Positions 46,847-57,612 of a DNA stretch of 64,000 nt are shown piece by piece. Below the pieces are notes generated by a model, which searched no databases, was not told where the DNA came from, and worked only from the letters and a program-made list of their open reading frames with translations. The stretch's first letter is position 1. Every line of letters begins with the position of its first letter. The stretch comes from Emydura subglobosa (Eukaryota > Chordata > Testudines > Chelidae): assembly GCA_007922225.1 (NCBI GenBank), contig ML679971.1, positions 1,387,521 to 1,451,520 of the forward strand. The letters run 5' to 3'. A program made the position numbers and the translations under genes.

Positions 46847-46889
46847 TTGTTATATGTTAATTAGCAAGAAACAACAAAAGGGAAAATTA

Positions 46890-47146
46890 TAGTTCTTTAT
46901 TATTTGTACTGCAATATCATCTAGAGGCCCCACTCAAGATCAGACCCTCTTTTGGAGAGGAAGGATTGTCCAGTGAGTTGAACACTGTCCTAGGACTTGG
47001 GAAGCTGCAGTTCAAAGCTCCTGCTTTTCCACACACTCTGTGTGACCTTAGCAAAGTCACTTTGGGCTAGATCCATAAAGGGATTTGGGCACCTAATTGC
47101 CACTTTAGGTGCAGAAGTCCAAACTTAGATCCTCAAAACCCTTGCT
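46890..47146 (+). repeat. SINE pieces with palindromic insert at 47063
   Basis: An antisense tail piece (CTAGAGGCCCCACTCAAGAT) abuts a plus-strand SINE head and body: GTCCAGTGAGTTGAACACTG, CAGTTCAAAGCTCCTGCTTT, GTGTGACCTTAGCAAAGTCA, CTTT. The body is replaced at 47063 by a palindromic element (GGGCTAGATCCATAAAGGGA, CACCTAATTGCCACTTTAGG, TTAGATCCTCAAAACCC). The rest of the SINE is not seen after it. Confidence 0.6.
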
Positions 47147-47427
47147 CAGCTGCCGCCTAACTCTGTAGGTACCTAAATTTCCTAGACCCCTGAGTTTCCG
47201 CCAATAAGTCACCAAAAGACCCAAATTTCTGCCAGTGCGTATGTGCAAAACTGCCTCAGTCTTAACACCAGAAAACGTCTCAGTACATGAACCCAGATGG
47301 GATCCTCAGACTATGATTCTCCTGCCTATCCTTCCCAGAAGGCCCAATCTGGTAGGCTTTTACAGAGCACACCTACCCTGCACAAAAGACAGCTGAGATG
47401 GTGGTGGAGCCCCCAAACCTCATTCTA

Positions 47428-47650
47428 GGCATGTCATTCATCTGGTTTTATTTTGTACAGTCCTGTTTTTCTATGGTTTGTCACCTGCCCAGTACTGAGA
47501 CAAAACCAGACAAGATTTTGTCCAGTATCATGCACGGAGGGTGCGATTTTTCAGTGCATGCTGATCCTCCCCTGGCAGCGTGAACTCACATGCACAATGT
47601 ATGGAAGCTCATGGCCATGGGGGCAGCGTGCGTTGCAAAATGGCATCCTC
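47428..47650 (-). repeat. Three-copy interspersed repeat, copy 2
   Basis: GGCATGTCATTCATCTGGTT, ACAGTCCTGTTTTTCTATGG, TTTGTCACCTGCCCAGTACT and GAGACAAAACCAGACAAG are the reverse of the blocks at 39.7 and 54.6 kb. Confidence 0.6.
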
Positions 47651-47769
47651 CATGCGGTGTGACCACTGTGCATATGAGGTCTACTGGGGTCAGGGACAAC
47701 TGAGGGGATGTCCTGTATTGTGGAGATACATCAGTAGCCATCCTACCCTATACACAATAGTTCCATTGT

Positions 47770-48060
47770 TAGGGTATTCAAGTAGGATGTGGCCCAGTCA
47801 GGTTCACATCCCTATTCTGCCTGATTCAGAAGAGGGAGTTAAATCCAGGTCTGCCACTTCCCTGGTGAATACCCTAACCACTGGGCTATAGGGTGTTCTG
47901 GGGTGAACTCTCATGCTGAAGCTGTTCCACATTGTATAAAATAATTAAGTATTTATTGGGCCGGAGAGAGCATGCAAATAATTCTATAGGCTGGTGGTTG
48001 AGGCACTCATCTAGGTGGTCGGGTACAAGTCCCTGCTCCGATGAACATTTACATTTTTGA
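47770..48060. repeat. Two tRNA-like SINE heads in opposite orientation
   Basis: Antisense: GTTAAATCCAGGTCTGCCAC and ATACCCTAACCACTGGGCTA (47830-47890). Sense: GGTGGTTGAGGCACTCATCT and GGGTACAAGTCCCTGCTCC (47990-48040), with B-box-like GGTACAAGTCC. Confidence 0.45.
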
Positions 48061-48117
48061 CCAGCTCTATACACAATCTAAACAAGAAAGAGAAACACAT
48101 GGTGAAAGAAAGCAACA

Positions 48118-48222
48118 TTTTAGTGTTCCTATTTTACAGATGTTACAGAGGAAGTCTGGAGCAGAATGGAGGCCAGAACTGCCATGACCCAGTTCAGTGC
48201 CTTAACCACAAGGTCCTCCACC
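48118..48222 (-). repeat. SINE fragment, antisense
   Basis: TTCCTATTTTACAGATGTTA, GAGGAAGTCTGGAGCAGAAT and CAGTGCCTTAACCACAAGGT in antisense SINE order; the middle is deleted. Confidence 0.5.
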
Positions 48223-49689
48223 CACTCTAAAACGGAAAGTACTGCAGTGCAGGTTTAAAAGCAACAACTAAACATAATAATTAGACTATTCAATTCAGTC
48301 ATATTTGAATATTATTTACAGAGGAAGCTGTTCCAGGTATTTAGAGCGGTTAAAATTCAATGAAACAAGAAGGTTAGTTGACAGCTGTTATTAAGGGAAA
48401 ATCTCTCTACTTCATTTCCTTTGAAGTTTCATTAGAAGGAAGGATTAACTCAGAGAAGGATTCTAGGGCTAGATTTTTCAGAATTGCATCTTTTCTGTAT
48501 GCTGTTTTCATGATTGCATGTGCAATCTGGGAAAACTGCTCCCAACAACTGGCTAGACACTTTAGAGGTCATTTGTCCATGCAATCCCTGCAGTTGTGAG
48601 TGCAGTAATTGCATATGCAATTTTGCTCATAAACAGTTAAAATAATCTGGTCGGTATTTTTCAGCCCCTGAAATGCCTTGTCATAACAGAACATGCTAAA
48701 AGAAGATCTTGTAGAGTTGCATGAGCTAAAATTCGTACAGAGTTTTTTCCATCTCTAAGACTTATGTTTTAATACAAGTCTCCTAGTTATTTTCACCTGC
48801 CTCCCACTTATCCTATTGAGCTGCACTAGAGTGTGCATCTTCAGCTACATTACAGGGTGCATTGTGATGGGACTGGAACCATTGTTCAAGGGAATTTAGT
48901 TGTAGTCACTATCTCAGCGCTCCTACACCCTTAGGCTTTGCAAGATCTTATGGATCATCTACTCAGTGCTAATGTAGCGAGAGAGAGAGAAAGACATGTT
49001 ACCAATCTCTTCTGCCATTCTCTTCTGTCCAGTGTCACTCTGCCATCTGTCAAGAATATCAGTTCCTGGAGAACACTGTGGTATCAGTATGGGTTGTGAA
49101 TGCAAAGATCAACTCATGCTATTCAAGAACTCAAAGAGCAGCTAATTTGCTACCTTCTTCTTTATCAATTCCTTTATTTTTCCTGGATGTGTCCATGATG
49201 TTAATAGTGGTGAAAGAACTCAGCCCAGCAGGATCAGCTTCATCCTTCTTAACTTGCCAAGGCCCAGCCACAGAATGCATTGTCTGACAAAGACCCCAAA
49301 TGAGCAACACTAGAAAAGGAAATCATTTGGGACACTTGTGTTGTTAGATTCATTCCTTTACTGTCAATAACTTCAGTTTTCTGAGTCTTCTGACGTAAAT
49401 AATTTTCAACAGTTAAAGTGAGGAAACATCAAATCTACAGATAATTTTGGAATTGAAATGCAGGATGTCACATGAAATGAGGGACATTTGAGAGTCATAG
49501 CCTGCATTCCCTAGACAAGGGTTTTTAATTTCACTTGTTTCAAAATTGCAACGTGGCATCAATTTCAGAAAGTCATTCTTTATCCTTAATACACAACGTA
49601 AAGGAAATATTCATGTACATTGTGTGTGTATTTAGTGCCATGCACTAGGTTTATATATAAACCTTTTAAACACCAAACTGATTTATAGT

Positions 49690-49885
49690 GATTAGCTAAT
49701 TAATTCTTACAACACCCCTGGGATATAGATATTATCTTCAATTTAGAGGTGGGAAAATTGAAGCAGTCAGATTAAGTAATTTGCCCCAAAATTAAGAGGA
49801 ATCCAGCATGAGACCCAAGATTAAAACTCAGGAGCTACTGTCATCCAACTCCTTGCTTAGTCCACACTTTTTTCCCAGTTATTAG
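49690..49885 (-). repeat. tRNA-headed SINE, antisense, diverged
   Basis: TTATCTTCAATTTAGAGGTG, AGATTAAGTAATTTGCCCCA (intact body site), ATTAAAACTCAGGAGCTACT, CCAACTCCTTGCTTAGTCC. Confidence 0.55.
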
Positions 49886-50884
49886 AAATGGCACCAGAAT
49901 CCTGGATTCAAACATATCTGAACTTTAGGGAAGTTTGCGTTGAAAGTTTGCAACTGGCCTCTAACTCTGTAAGGACTCACAGCAAACCCTGTATCTGAAG
50001 TCCCTCAAACTATGGATTTGGATTCAAACTTTATCGCTTGGGCCCAAATAGTAAATAAAACATCATCATATGGTACCATGTACTGTCTGGTTATTGCCTT
50101 TCTTCCATTTCAACGGTTGTGTAGTTATATAATTTAGGAAGCATTACAGATGTTTTGGGAAGTAAAAGATGATCTCTAATTATAAAACACAGTCATTCTT
50201 CATATTATTAATTCTGAAGGTGCTTTACCTAAAACAATCCTCTATTCCCACAGAAAGTACAGGTTTTACAGAAATAGCTCATTCTCCTAATTGCCCCTGA
50301 AAGTCTCATTTGGACTAAATTTTTCAAGAGATGAGCAATGATTGTAACTGAAAGTCTCCCATTGATGCGAGAGTGGCTACCTGCTATTTTGAAAATTTAG
50401 ACCTGCAAATCCAATATCATTTCTCTCTCCAGCCCTTATCACTATCTCTGTTCAGTCATTGGTGCTAACACTAGACAAGTAGGTAATCCAGCACTGAGCC
50501 AGCAAATTATTGCTAGGTCATTTGCACCATCTGCTACCTCAGTGTTCATTGATGGAAAGGTGGTGGGACATCACCACCGTTAATGGAAGGGTGGGTGGTG
50601 ATGATGTTAAAATACCCAGTAGAGGGGAAGTACTAAATAGCAAAGGGCAGTGAAAACAAAGAAGCCGAGAGCCCAAGGAGCCGAGATTAGCAGAGAGAAA
50701 GGAGCAGGCAAAACTAGTGTTTTTCTACTTTATCTTTTTTAGTTCTTTTTATGTGCTTCCCTGAACTTCCACACACACCTGAAAGGAGCAGAAAAAGGAG
50801 CAGAGCCAGGGGTAGATTTACAGCATGAGTATAAAGTATGTGTCATGATGTCTACTGTGGGATGATGTGGCATGATGTCTGGGT
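49886..50884. other. No recognisable feature
   Basis: Unique-looking DNA. No gene or repeat family recognised. Confidence 0.4.
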
Positions 50885-51325
50885 GGGAAAAGATTTTCCC
50901 CTGTGAGAGTTTTCAACATTTTAAAATGTTTTCCCATCCTGAACTGGGACAACAAGTCTAAATCTCAAAAATTCTCACAAATTGATAATCCCAGGGGTTT
51001 TTTTGGATTGGGTGAATTGAATCTTTTCATTCTGATAACTTCAGAACATTTCATTTTGATTTTGACCTTTTAATTTTTAATTTTGTTTTTTTAACTATAA
51101 ATTAACTAAAATTTCAAAACACAAAGTTTTTTTTTACTGGAAAATGAAACTTCATTTTGAAAAGGTCAAAACGTGATGTTTCAATATTTTTGAGAGGGAA
51201 AAAAATGTCAAACTTTGTTTGGAATCGGAAGATTAGTCAAAACAGACCTTTCCTGTGGAATGGATTCAGTTCTGATGAATCGACATTTTTAAAACATTTT
51301 GCTGGAAAACTCCCAACCAGCTTCA
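50885..51325. repeat. AT-rich fold-back repeat
   Basis: GAAAAGATTTTCCCCTGTGA, AACATTTTAAAATGTTTTCC (itself a palindrome), long T-rich and then A-rich arms with CATTTTGAAAAGGTCAAAAC, closing TTTTGCTGGAAAACTCCC. Confidence 0.55.
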
Positions 51326-51469
51326 ATTGTGAATCTAATGTGAATCCCCCATCTGCGTAGGTTGGAATACAAATTCAAAGTAGCCACCCTTATTTTGCGT
51401 TGGATATCCAGATAATGTTACCTCCACATATGTAATATGTCTTATACCACACTGATGCTACATCAATGC

Positions 51470-51730
51470 TTAGCGGTAGGGGTGTGATTTCCATCTTGGT
51501 TAGACATACTCACATGAGCTCTCATTGTGGAAGCATGCTAAAAACAGCACAGGCAGCAGCAGCACGGGCTAGCTGTGCTGAGTACAAATCTGCTGGACCC
51601 ATAGGTATGTACCTGGGCCTGCTAGCCCATGCTACCACTTCCTATGCTGCTATGACTACAGTTCTATTTTCAGTTCAGGTGAGAGCTAGCACGAGTATGT
51701 GTACTCAAGCTCAGAATCACCCCCCTACCT
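51470..51730. repeat. Palindromic DNA-transposon relic (GAGCTAGC type)
   Basis: GCACGGGCTAGCTGTGCTGA, GGGCCTGCTAGCCCATGCTA and GAGAGCTAGCACGAGTATGT form repeated inverted GCTAGC-centred blocks; outer GGGTGTGATTTCCATC faces CAGAATCACCCCC. The 147-codon open frame across it is a by-product. Confidence 0.5.
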
Positions 51731-52889
51731 CTAAGTGCAGATATACTCTTATTACAACAAACACTGAAGGCAAGGAAGTTATCAAAGGCAAAACTGAAGA
51801 CTTTTTCAAGTTGACTACAGTAGCAGAGCAGGGGAATACGTCACCTCCCTCTGCCATTAAAGTGGTTTCCATCCAAGAAACCATTTATGAAAGAGCCAGC
51901 TGTAGATGATCCCCAACATTTCATCTGCTCCTTGAAAAAGGCTGTAGCGCAGCTGTATGAAGCCAGAAGTCTGATTGTCAGACAAACTTCAGAGCCTTTC
52001 ATAAAGCTCACCTCTGTCATGATATTGCCCGAGCACTCTGCAATCACTAGGCTGGTGGTACGCTGTGATTGCTTCTCATTATGCTACCGAATACCATCTT
52101 ACTGAAAAGCTCTTATCTCTGTGATGGTCAGTACCAAAATCCTGGACCTGAACATCCCTAAAACTTATCTGGATCCACCAAACTTTGTGGCTCACACACA
52201 CCTATTTATGACTGCAACTCTTTTTTTTAATGCCTGTTGTATTTGTTATTCCTTTTGAATGTTTATCCCAGCAAGCTTCAGATCTCTCACACAAGGTTCT
52301 TCTGTCATTCAGGATTTACACTGGTGAGTCTAACGTTTTTTTTCTGCACACATACAACTGATTTGGTCTAATGTCTGTTTGGAGTGTTTTCTTTCACACA
52401 CACTGTGCTTAACTCAGAAGCAGCTTGGAATTGGAACACAAATCTTTAAATTGATATGATTAGGTAACATTTGTTGCTGGAGGCAGTGTTATGCAATAGC
52501 TTAAAATCTTACACATTTCAGATGGGTAATGTTCTCTGGTGGCATTTAAGTCCCTCTTTTGTTTTCATTTGTATTTGGGGAGTTTTGTACTCCACAGCTT
52601 GCTTCCCGGGGTGACATTTCCCTTTGAACACAACTTTGAATCACTTTGAATACAAACAACCAATTTAAATGTATTACTTATTAAAAGTTTGTTTTGTCTT
52701 TGTTGGTTTTCAGCCTTGCACTGTACACTCACTTATAATAACACTTAGCACTTATGTGTCCAAAATGCTGTAAAAGCATTAACTAACATGAACACCCACA
52801 ATCCCTGTGAGGTAGGTAAGGATCCTAAGATATGCTGAGCAACACTGAATTGGGTTATGAAAGACAAGGGAACTCAGAACTGCCCTTTA

Positions 52890-53798
52890 TTTTTCCCCAC
52901 AAACAATGCAATTTTAGGTTGCATTAACAGAGGCATAGCATGCAAGTTATGGGAGGTGATAGTACCACTCTATTTGGTGCTGGTTAAGCCTCAGTTGGAG
53001 TACTGTTTCCAATTTTGGTCACCAATCTATAGAAAAGATGTAGAGAAACTAGAAAATATTCAGAGGTGAGTGACAAAGATGATAAAAGGTTTGGAATGCA
53101 AGCCATATGAGCAAAGGCTGAAGGAACTGGCTATGTTTAGTTTGGAAAAGAGGAGATTAAGGCAGGACATGATAGTGGCTTCAAATATTTGGAAGGCTAC
53201 CATAAAAAAGATGAAGAAAAGGTGTCCTCTCTTACCACAGAGAGCAGGGCAAGAGGCAATGGGTTCAAACTCCAGCATAGCAGGTTTAGATTGAATCTCA
53301 GGATAAACTTCCTAACTGTAAGAACAGTAGGACAATGGAACAGTCTGCATAGGGAGGTCATGGAAGTTCCTTCATAGAAGGTTTTCAAAAGGAGGCTGGA
53401 TAGCCATCTGTCTTAGATGGTTTAGGCACAACAAATCCTGCCTCTTGGCAGGGGGTTAGATTAGATGACCCTTGCTAACCCCGGGGTTCTATGCATAGGT
53501 GTGCGCAGCACATTTTAGTAGGGTGTGCACCCAGGGAATTTACATTATAGTGTGTGCCCCAGGATCTTTATCAGGGGGTGTGAAAGTCACATTTGAATTA
53601 CCTGCCAGCGTACTAGCCTCCGCCGAGAAATCTCCCGTCCTCCCATCCGCCGCACCATCGCACGTCTTCTTCATTTTTGCCGGCAGCTCGCTTTCTCCCT
53701 CTCATCTTTCAGCAGGAGCTCTACCGGCCCACATCAACAAGGATCGCCGGATAAAAAAGGTTGATTCCCCTGCATTAGGTTCTATGGTTCTATGGTTC
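52890..53798 (+). pseudogene. Old CR1 LINE 3' fragment with insertion in its tail
   Basis: ORF2 C-terminal remains: [70 protein letters not shown]. The 3'UTR reads CAGGGGGTTAGATTAGATGA and GGGGTTCTATG. After 285 bp of foreign sequence (53494-53778) the tail resumes as GTTCTATGGTTCTATGGTTC. Stops and indels throughout. Confidence 0.75.
53494..53778 (+). mobile_element. 285-bp insertion in a CR1 tail
   Basis: Begins CATAGGTGTGCGCAGCAC and ends CCCTGCATTAG. GTTCTATG lies on both sides (53486-53493, 53779-53786), either an 8-bp duplication or two neighbouring tail octamers. Contains GTAGGGTGTGCACCCAGG and GTGTGCCCCAGGATC. No inverted ends found, so class is open. Confidence 0.55.
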
Positions 53799-54559
53799 AG
53801 ACAGTTGCAGAGCTCAAGGCTATTTCTTATACCAGGTGGGGTAATAGGTCCCTCTCCTTTGGTATGGCACCTCATAGGCCTTTTGAATATTTCTCCCTTT
53901 ATGTTTTTTAAAGTGTGCTGTGGATATTTACGCTTCTCAGACTGGCTCCAGAGCGCCTTGATGAGCAACTGCCCCTCTCGCCACCAGATTTTTCCACAAC
54001 ACTTCATCTTCTCCAAGATTTCCATGAAACCATTGGGGAGAGGTCTTCATGAAACATAATGGATTCACATGTTGGTAACACACAGATGGCACCCTGCTTT
54101 GCATCTTCTACACATTAAATGAGGACGGTTAATTTGGCCAACACACTAGGAATTGAACCAGTGACCTCAAGAACTAAAAGTGTGAGCTACAGCTCTCTAT
54201 CTGTGTGTGGCAGGGGTGGGGCGGGGCGGGGCTAGGGGTGTAACTGGTTCATATTTTCATGGATTGGGCACAGAGGGGGCACATATTGACCAGCGGGTTA
54301 TACAAAGAGCTTCTCCCAGGGGTCCCAGTGTCTAGTAAGGTGAGCAACCTGAACCCCAGCAGCTGGCTGAAGCTAAATTAATAAAAGATGGAGATAATGT
54401 CAGAGGGAAAAGCCTCAGGAACTTACCTCCACCATAACATAACCCTCTGTGAGAGGCCTCTGCCCTTTTGGCCATCAAAGTGGCATGCAGCCTGCCAGTC
54501 TGGTGTTTGAAGAGCAGTGTGTTCACAGACTTTGGAGGAGGTTGTTGATACTGGATGCT

Positions 54560-54642
54560 TAGTGATCAGTACTGGGTAGGGGACAAACCATAGAAAAACA
54601 GGACTGTCCAACATAAAACCAGATGAATGACCTGCCTAATAC
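54560..54642 (+). repeat. Three-copy interspersed repeat, copy 3
   Basis: CAGTACTGGGTAGGGGACAA, ACCATAGAAAAACAGGACTG, TCCAACATAAAACCAGATGA, ATGACCTGCCTA, in the order of 39.7 kb. Confidence 0.6.
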
Positions 54643-54841
54643 GTGGGTTGGGAACTCCACCATCACTTCAGCTTTGTGCAGGGCAGGTGTGCTCTGAAAA
54701 CACATACTAGATTGGGCCTTGTGGACGTGCCCTTGGAATCAGGGAGCAGCGTCCGGGTCTGGCTCCCTCTCTGGGTCCTCCTCAGAGGGGGACCAGCCCT
54801 CCCGGCTACCTCCCACTGGGAGCCGTCTTGCGCCTTTCTCA

Positions 54842-54960
54842 AGGCAAGCAGTCTATAGCCAGGCCCTCAGGCAGGGCTGGCGAGGCAAACAGTCTATGGC
54901 CAGGNNNNNNNNNNGCTGGCGAGGCAAACAGTCTATGGCCAGGCCCTCAGGCAGGGCTGG
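54842..54960. repeat. ~41-bp minisatellite containing an assembly gap
   Basis: Units with GGCAAACAGTCTATGGCCAG then GCCCTCAGGCAGGGCTGGCG. Ten N at 54905-54914 replace part of a unit, so copy number in the assembly is unreliable. Confidence 0.85.
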
Positions 54961-55168
54961 CTGGTACAAGCCGCTCTCTGGAGCGGCACGGCGGGGAAGG
55001 CTTCCTCACGGAGGGTAGGGAAGGGGGGAGGGGGACGCAGGCCCGCCCGTCTCCACTGCGTCCCAGCCCAGGGCCCTGATAGCGGCAACAGCGTTTGCCG
55101 CTGGGTCGGTGGGGCTCCAGCCGCAACACACCGCCCAGGTTGCCCCTGACTCAGCCACTATCGTGCAG

Positions 55169-55891
55169 CTATCCCTGGGCTTCTTCCTCCCCGAAACCCC
55201 TGGTACCTGTCTCCTCTGGGTCGCTGAGGTAGGGTAGACCGGCTAGGCCCTCATTGTCCACAGGCGGCAGATCGGGTAGCTCCATGGGCTCGTCTTCGGG
55301 GGGTAGCTCCTTCAGGTCCTGCGGCCCCCAGGCCTCGGGCAGAGCCGGTAGATCCTCGGGGTCCCAGGCTCGGCACTGCTCTGGCAGGTCTGGTTCTGGC
55401 TCCCAATCCCCGGGTGTCTCCGGGGGGTTCTCCTCCGGCTCATAGTCCGCTGGGAGCCCCGACGGGCCTTCTTCCGGCTCCCAGGCCGAGGGGGTCTCTG
55501 GCGGTCCCTCCAACTCCCAGGCCGTAGGGTACCTGGGAGAGGCCTCAGTCGATCCCCAGGCTGGGTTTAAGGCCAGCCACTCCCTCTCAGCCCGGCTCCC
55601 CAGCCCGGCCTTGGCTAGGAGCTCCGGAGGAGATGCATCCTTCCCCTTCGGCCGCCTCCTCCCAACTGAGCTCGCCGGCCGGGCTCTTAAAGGCCTAGCT
55701 CCGCCCCCCTGCTTCCGGTCAGGTGGGGCCACTGGGGCCTTTAAAGGCCTAGACCCGCCCCCTTGCTTCCGGTCAGGTGTTTTCCTGGGGCAGGCTTCTG
55801 TCAGCCAGGGTGGGTCTGTGTCCTTCTCTAGCTCCTCAGAGGGGGACCAGCCCTCCCGGCTACAGGCCTCCTGGGCCGATTTGCAGACCAA
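55169..55891 (-). CDS. Long Pro/Glu/Trp-rich open frame across the LTR
   Basis: A 240-codon frame on the LTR sense strand, starting 27 bp outside the LTR. The N-terminal part covers the promoter-like duplication (PDRKQGGG...RPL twice). The C-terminal part is acidic repeats: AWEPEEGPSG, DYEPEENPPETPGDWEPEPD, PEDLPALPEAWGPQDLKELP. The phrase order PEDLP...DL-ELP...DLP recurs in the 21-kb copy. No known domain. If the promoter lies where it appears, the Met at the start would be upstream of the transcript, so the annotated start is doubtful. May be GC-rich repeat without coding function. Confidence 0.3.
   Translation of the reverse strand: MVCKSAQEACSREGWSPSEELEKDTDPPWLTEACPRKTPDRKQGGGSRPLKAPVAPPDRKQGGGARPLRARPASSVGRRRPKGKDASPPELLAKAGLGSRAEREWLALNPAWGSTEASPRYPTAWELEGPPETPSAWEPEEGPSGLPADYEPEENPPETPGDWEPEPDLPEQCRAWDPEDLPALPEAWGPQDLKELPPEDEPMELPDLPPVDNEGLAGLPYLSDPEETGTRGFGEEEAQG
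55685..55779 (-). promoter_or_regulatory. Duplicated promoter-like block in LTR U3
   Basis: Two units 54 bp apart on the minus strand, each CACCTGACCGGAAGCA, then a GC-box-like GGGGGCGG, then CTAGGCCTTTAA (TATA-like). The 21-kb copy has one unit. Typical of U3 enhancer/promoter duplication; activity is inference. Confidence 0.5.
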
Positions 55892-55899
55892 TAAGGTTT

Positions 55900-57612
55900 A
55901 ATCTGCAAGGTTTCTTATAAATATACTAGTTAAATACAAATCCTAAAATTAACTGCAATAGATCATACTCAGTAAACCTGGAGAGCTAAGCAGTCACTCA
56001 GAAGGCTGTTTACAGGAATGGCTTTCTTCAGTGGCCCCACCAGGGAGTAAGTGGATCCTCTGGTCCGACTGGCAGCACCTCCCGCAGAATCAGGCATTGA
56101 TGGAGCACCCCTCTTTGTCTGAATGGTGACTTTCTATACTTTTCTATACACAACTTCACAACTACTTCCCTATCTATTAATTATTACTTACTCTATTACC
56201 TACATCGGGTTTTCACCCTTAACTACATTCTATTCTCATCATGATAATTGGGGTCATCAAAACAACATCTAGTGGAAAAATGTACCCCCCGACATTCAAG
56301 GATAACTGATATGCTACATCAGAAGACATGACCTATGTTATCTATCTATCTATGTACTGCTGCAAGCATACACATTATGTATTTCATCTTATTATATGCT
56401 GTGGTAGGCAGAAACTGAGACATCTGCAGGGTTACTCAGTATTCCTATTTGTCTCTGCCAACTGGAATATGTCAGGCTGCGGAGGCCAGAGTAGTCAAGC
56501 AAGCAACTTAAGTTATGCTAGGCCTCACACCAGTGGTCAGGCAACTCAGATTGCACTGGGCCTCCAACGGGGAACAGTGACAATGACAGGTTAACTGCCC
56601 TCTTGTCAATTGTTTTGGGGCCCATGGTCATGGGATTTCCACTGCTTTCATCTTCTAAGCACTGGACAGCAGAGTGGTTTATATGGTCCTTAGTGTTTCT
56701 ATATATCTTTCATACCCCTGGATGAAAGGCAGTAATGATGTGCAAAGTGTCCTCATGTCTTTGGTTGCTCCAGTCTGCACCCAGCATGAAGGGCTAGGAA
56801 TTAACGAGCTGCAGAGCCTTCCTAGAACATGTGATTTTATGTGATCAGCTTTCTTCTACTCTCTGAGCTCCAGAGATGGGCACTGAGAGCTGAAATTCTT
56901 CTGATGTAGCATATCAGTAGGATAACACATATATACAATTTTTATCCACTGTGGTCATGCTGTCAAACCAGTGGCCATGATATCATTCACTCCAGTTGAT
57001 GCAAACTCCACTGGTTTGTGTATTTTTCTTCTATTCCCAGTTTTTTTAAAATAAATTGCAGTAAAGGTAACAGCATATTTGGACATTATTAGTAGCAAAC
57101 CTGAGTTACAGCTTTCGAATGTGGATTTTGAGCACCCCAAAATCTAGAAGTACTCATACTTCCAGTCTTCACTGTCTCCTGAGGTTGAGCTTCACTCAGT
57201 ACAAAGGCTGGGACATCCATCAGTCCTGATCCAGTGCTAATCCATCCCTGGCATACGTTAGAGCAGCCTAGGGGCAACTCTAATTTATGCCATTTCTGTA
57301 AAGTCCATAAAGGACCTTACACCAGTAGAAGATTGGCACAGTGGAATATCGCTTCATGGTGCCCTGTCATTCATCCTCCCCCCCTGTCACCCTTCTACAA
57401 TAGGTTGGGGTGGGAGGGTAGTGAAGAGGTACCTCTGCTAGGTGTTTGTCAATGTATGACAGTGGAGAGTTACCGTCAACAAAGAAAATTTATGTCGGAC
57501 CATTTGTGGCCAGAAATCAGCCCCTTCACACCACTCAGATGGTGCAAAGGAGATAGATCATAAGACAGAATCTGTCCTTTGGAGTTTTTGTTAGGCAAAT
57601 TCTAGAAATAAA
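55900..57612. other. No recognisable gene; short (CTAT) run
   Basis: A TCTATCTATCTATCTATG microsatellite at about 56336-56353. The rest is unassigned; 55.9-56.3 kb could belong to an older element around the LTR. Confidence 0.4.

Larger units (their letters stand above)
54720..55864 (-). mobile_element. Solo LTR (~1.15 kb), second copy of the family at 21015-22038
   Basis: Plus-strand ends TGTGGACG and GGCTACA with GGCCT at 54715-54719 and 55865-55869. Shares with the 21-kb copy the right end (CTCC/CCC-GGCTACA), the motif TGCTTCCGGTCAGGTG, the Pro/Glu repeat block and GCGTCCCAGCCCAGGGCCCT. The left terminus differs from the 21-kb copy, and a 32-bp stretch near the right end (55832-55863) is repeated at 54778-54809, so the 3' part may be rearranged. 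Orientation minus by the promoter-like block. No internal sequence seen. Confidence 0.7.

Noticed and set aside
51466..51909. 147-codon frame
   Set aside because: Lies across a palindromic transposon relic; amino-acid sequence has no domain.
55000..55890. CpG-island-like promoter of a host gene
   Set aside because: GC-richness is explained by the LTR; no exon follows on either side.
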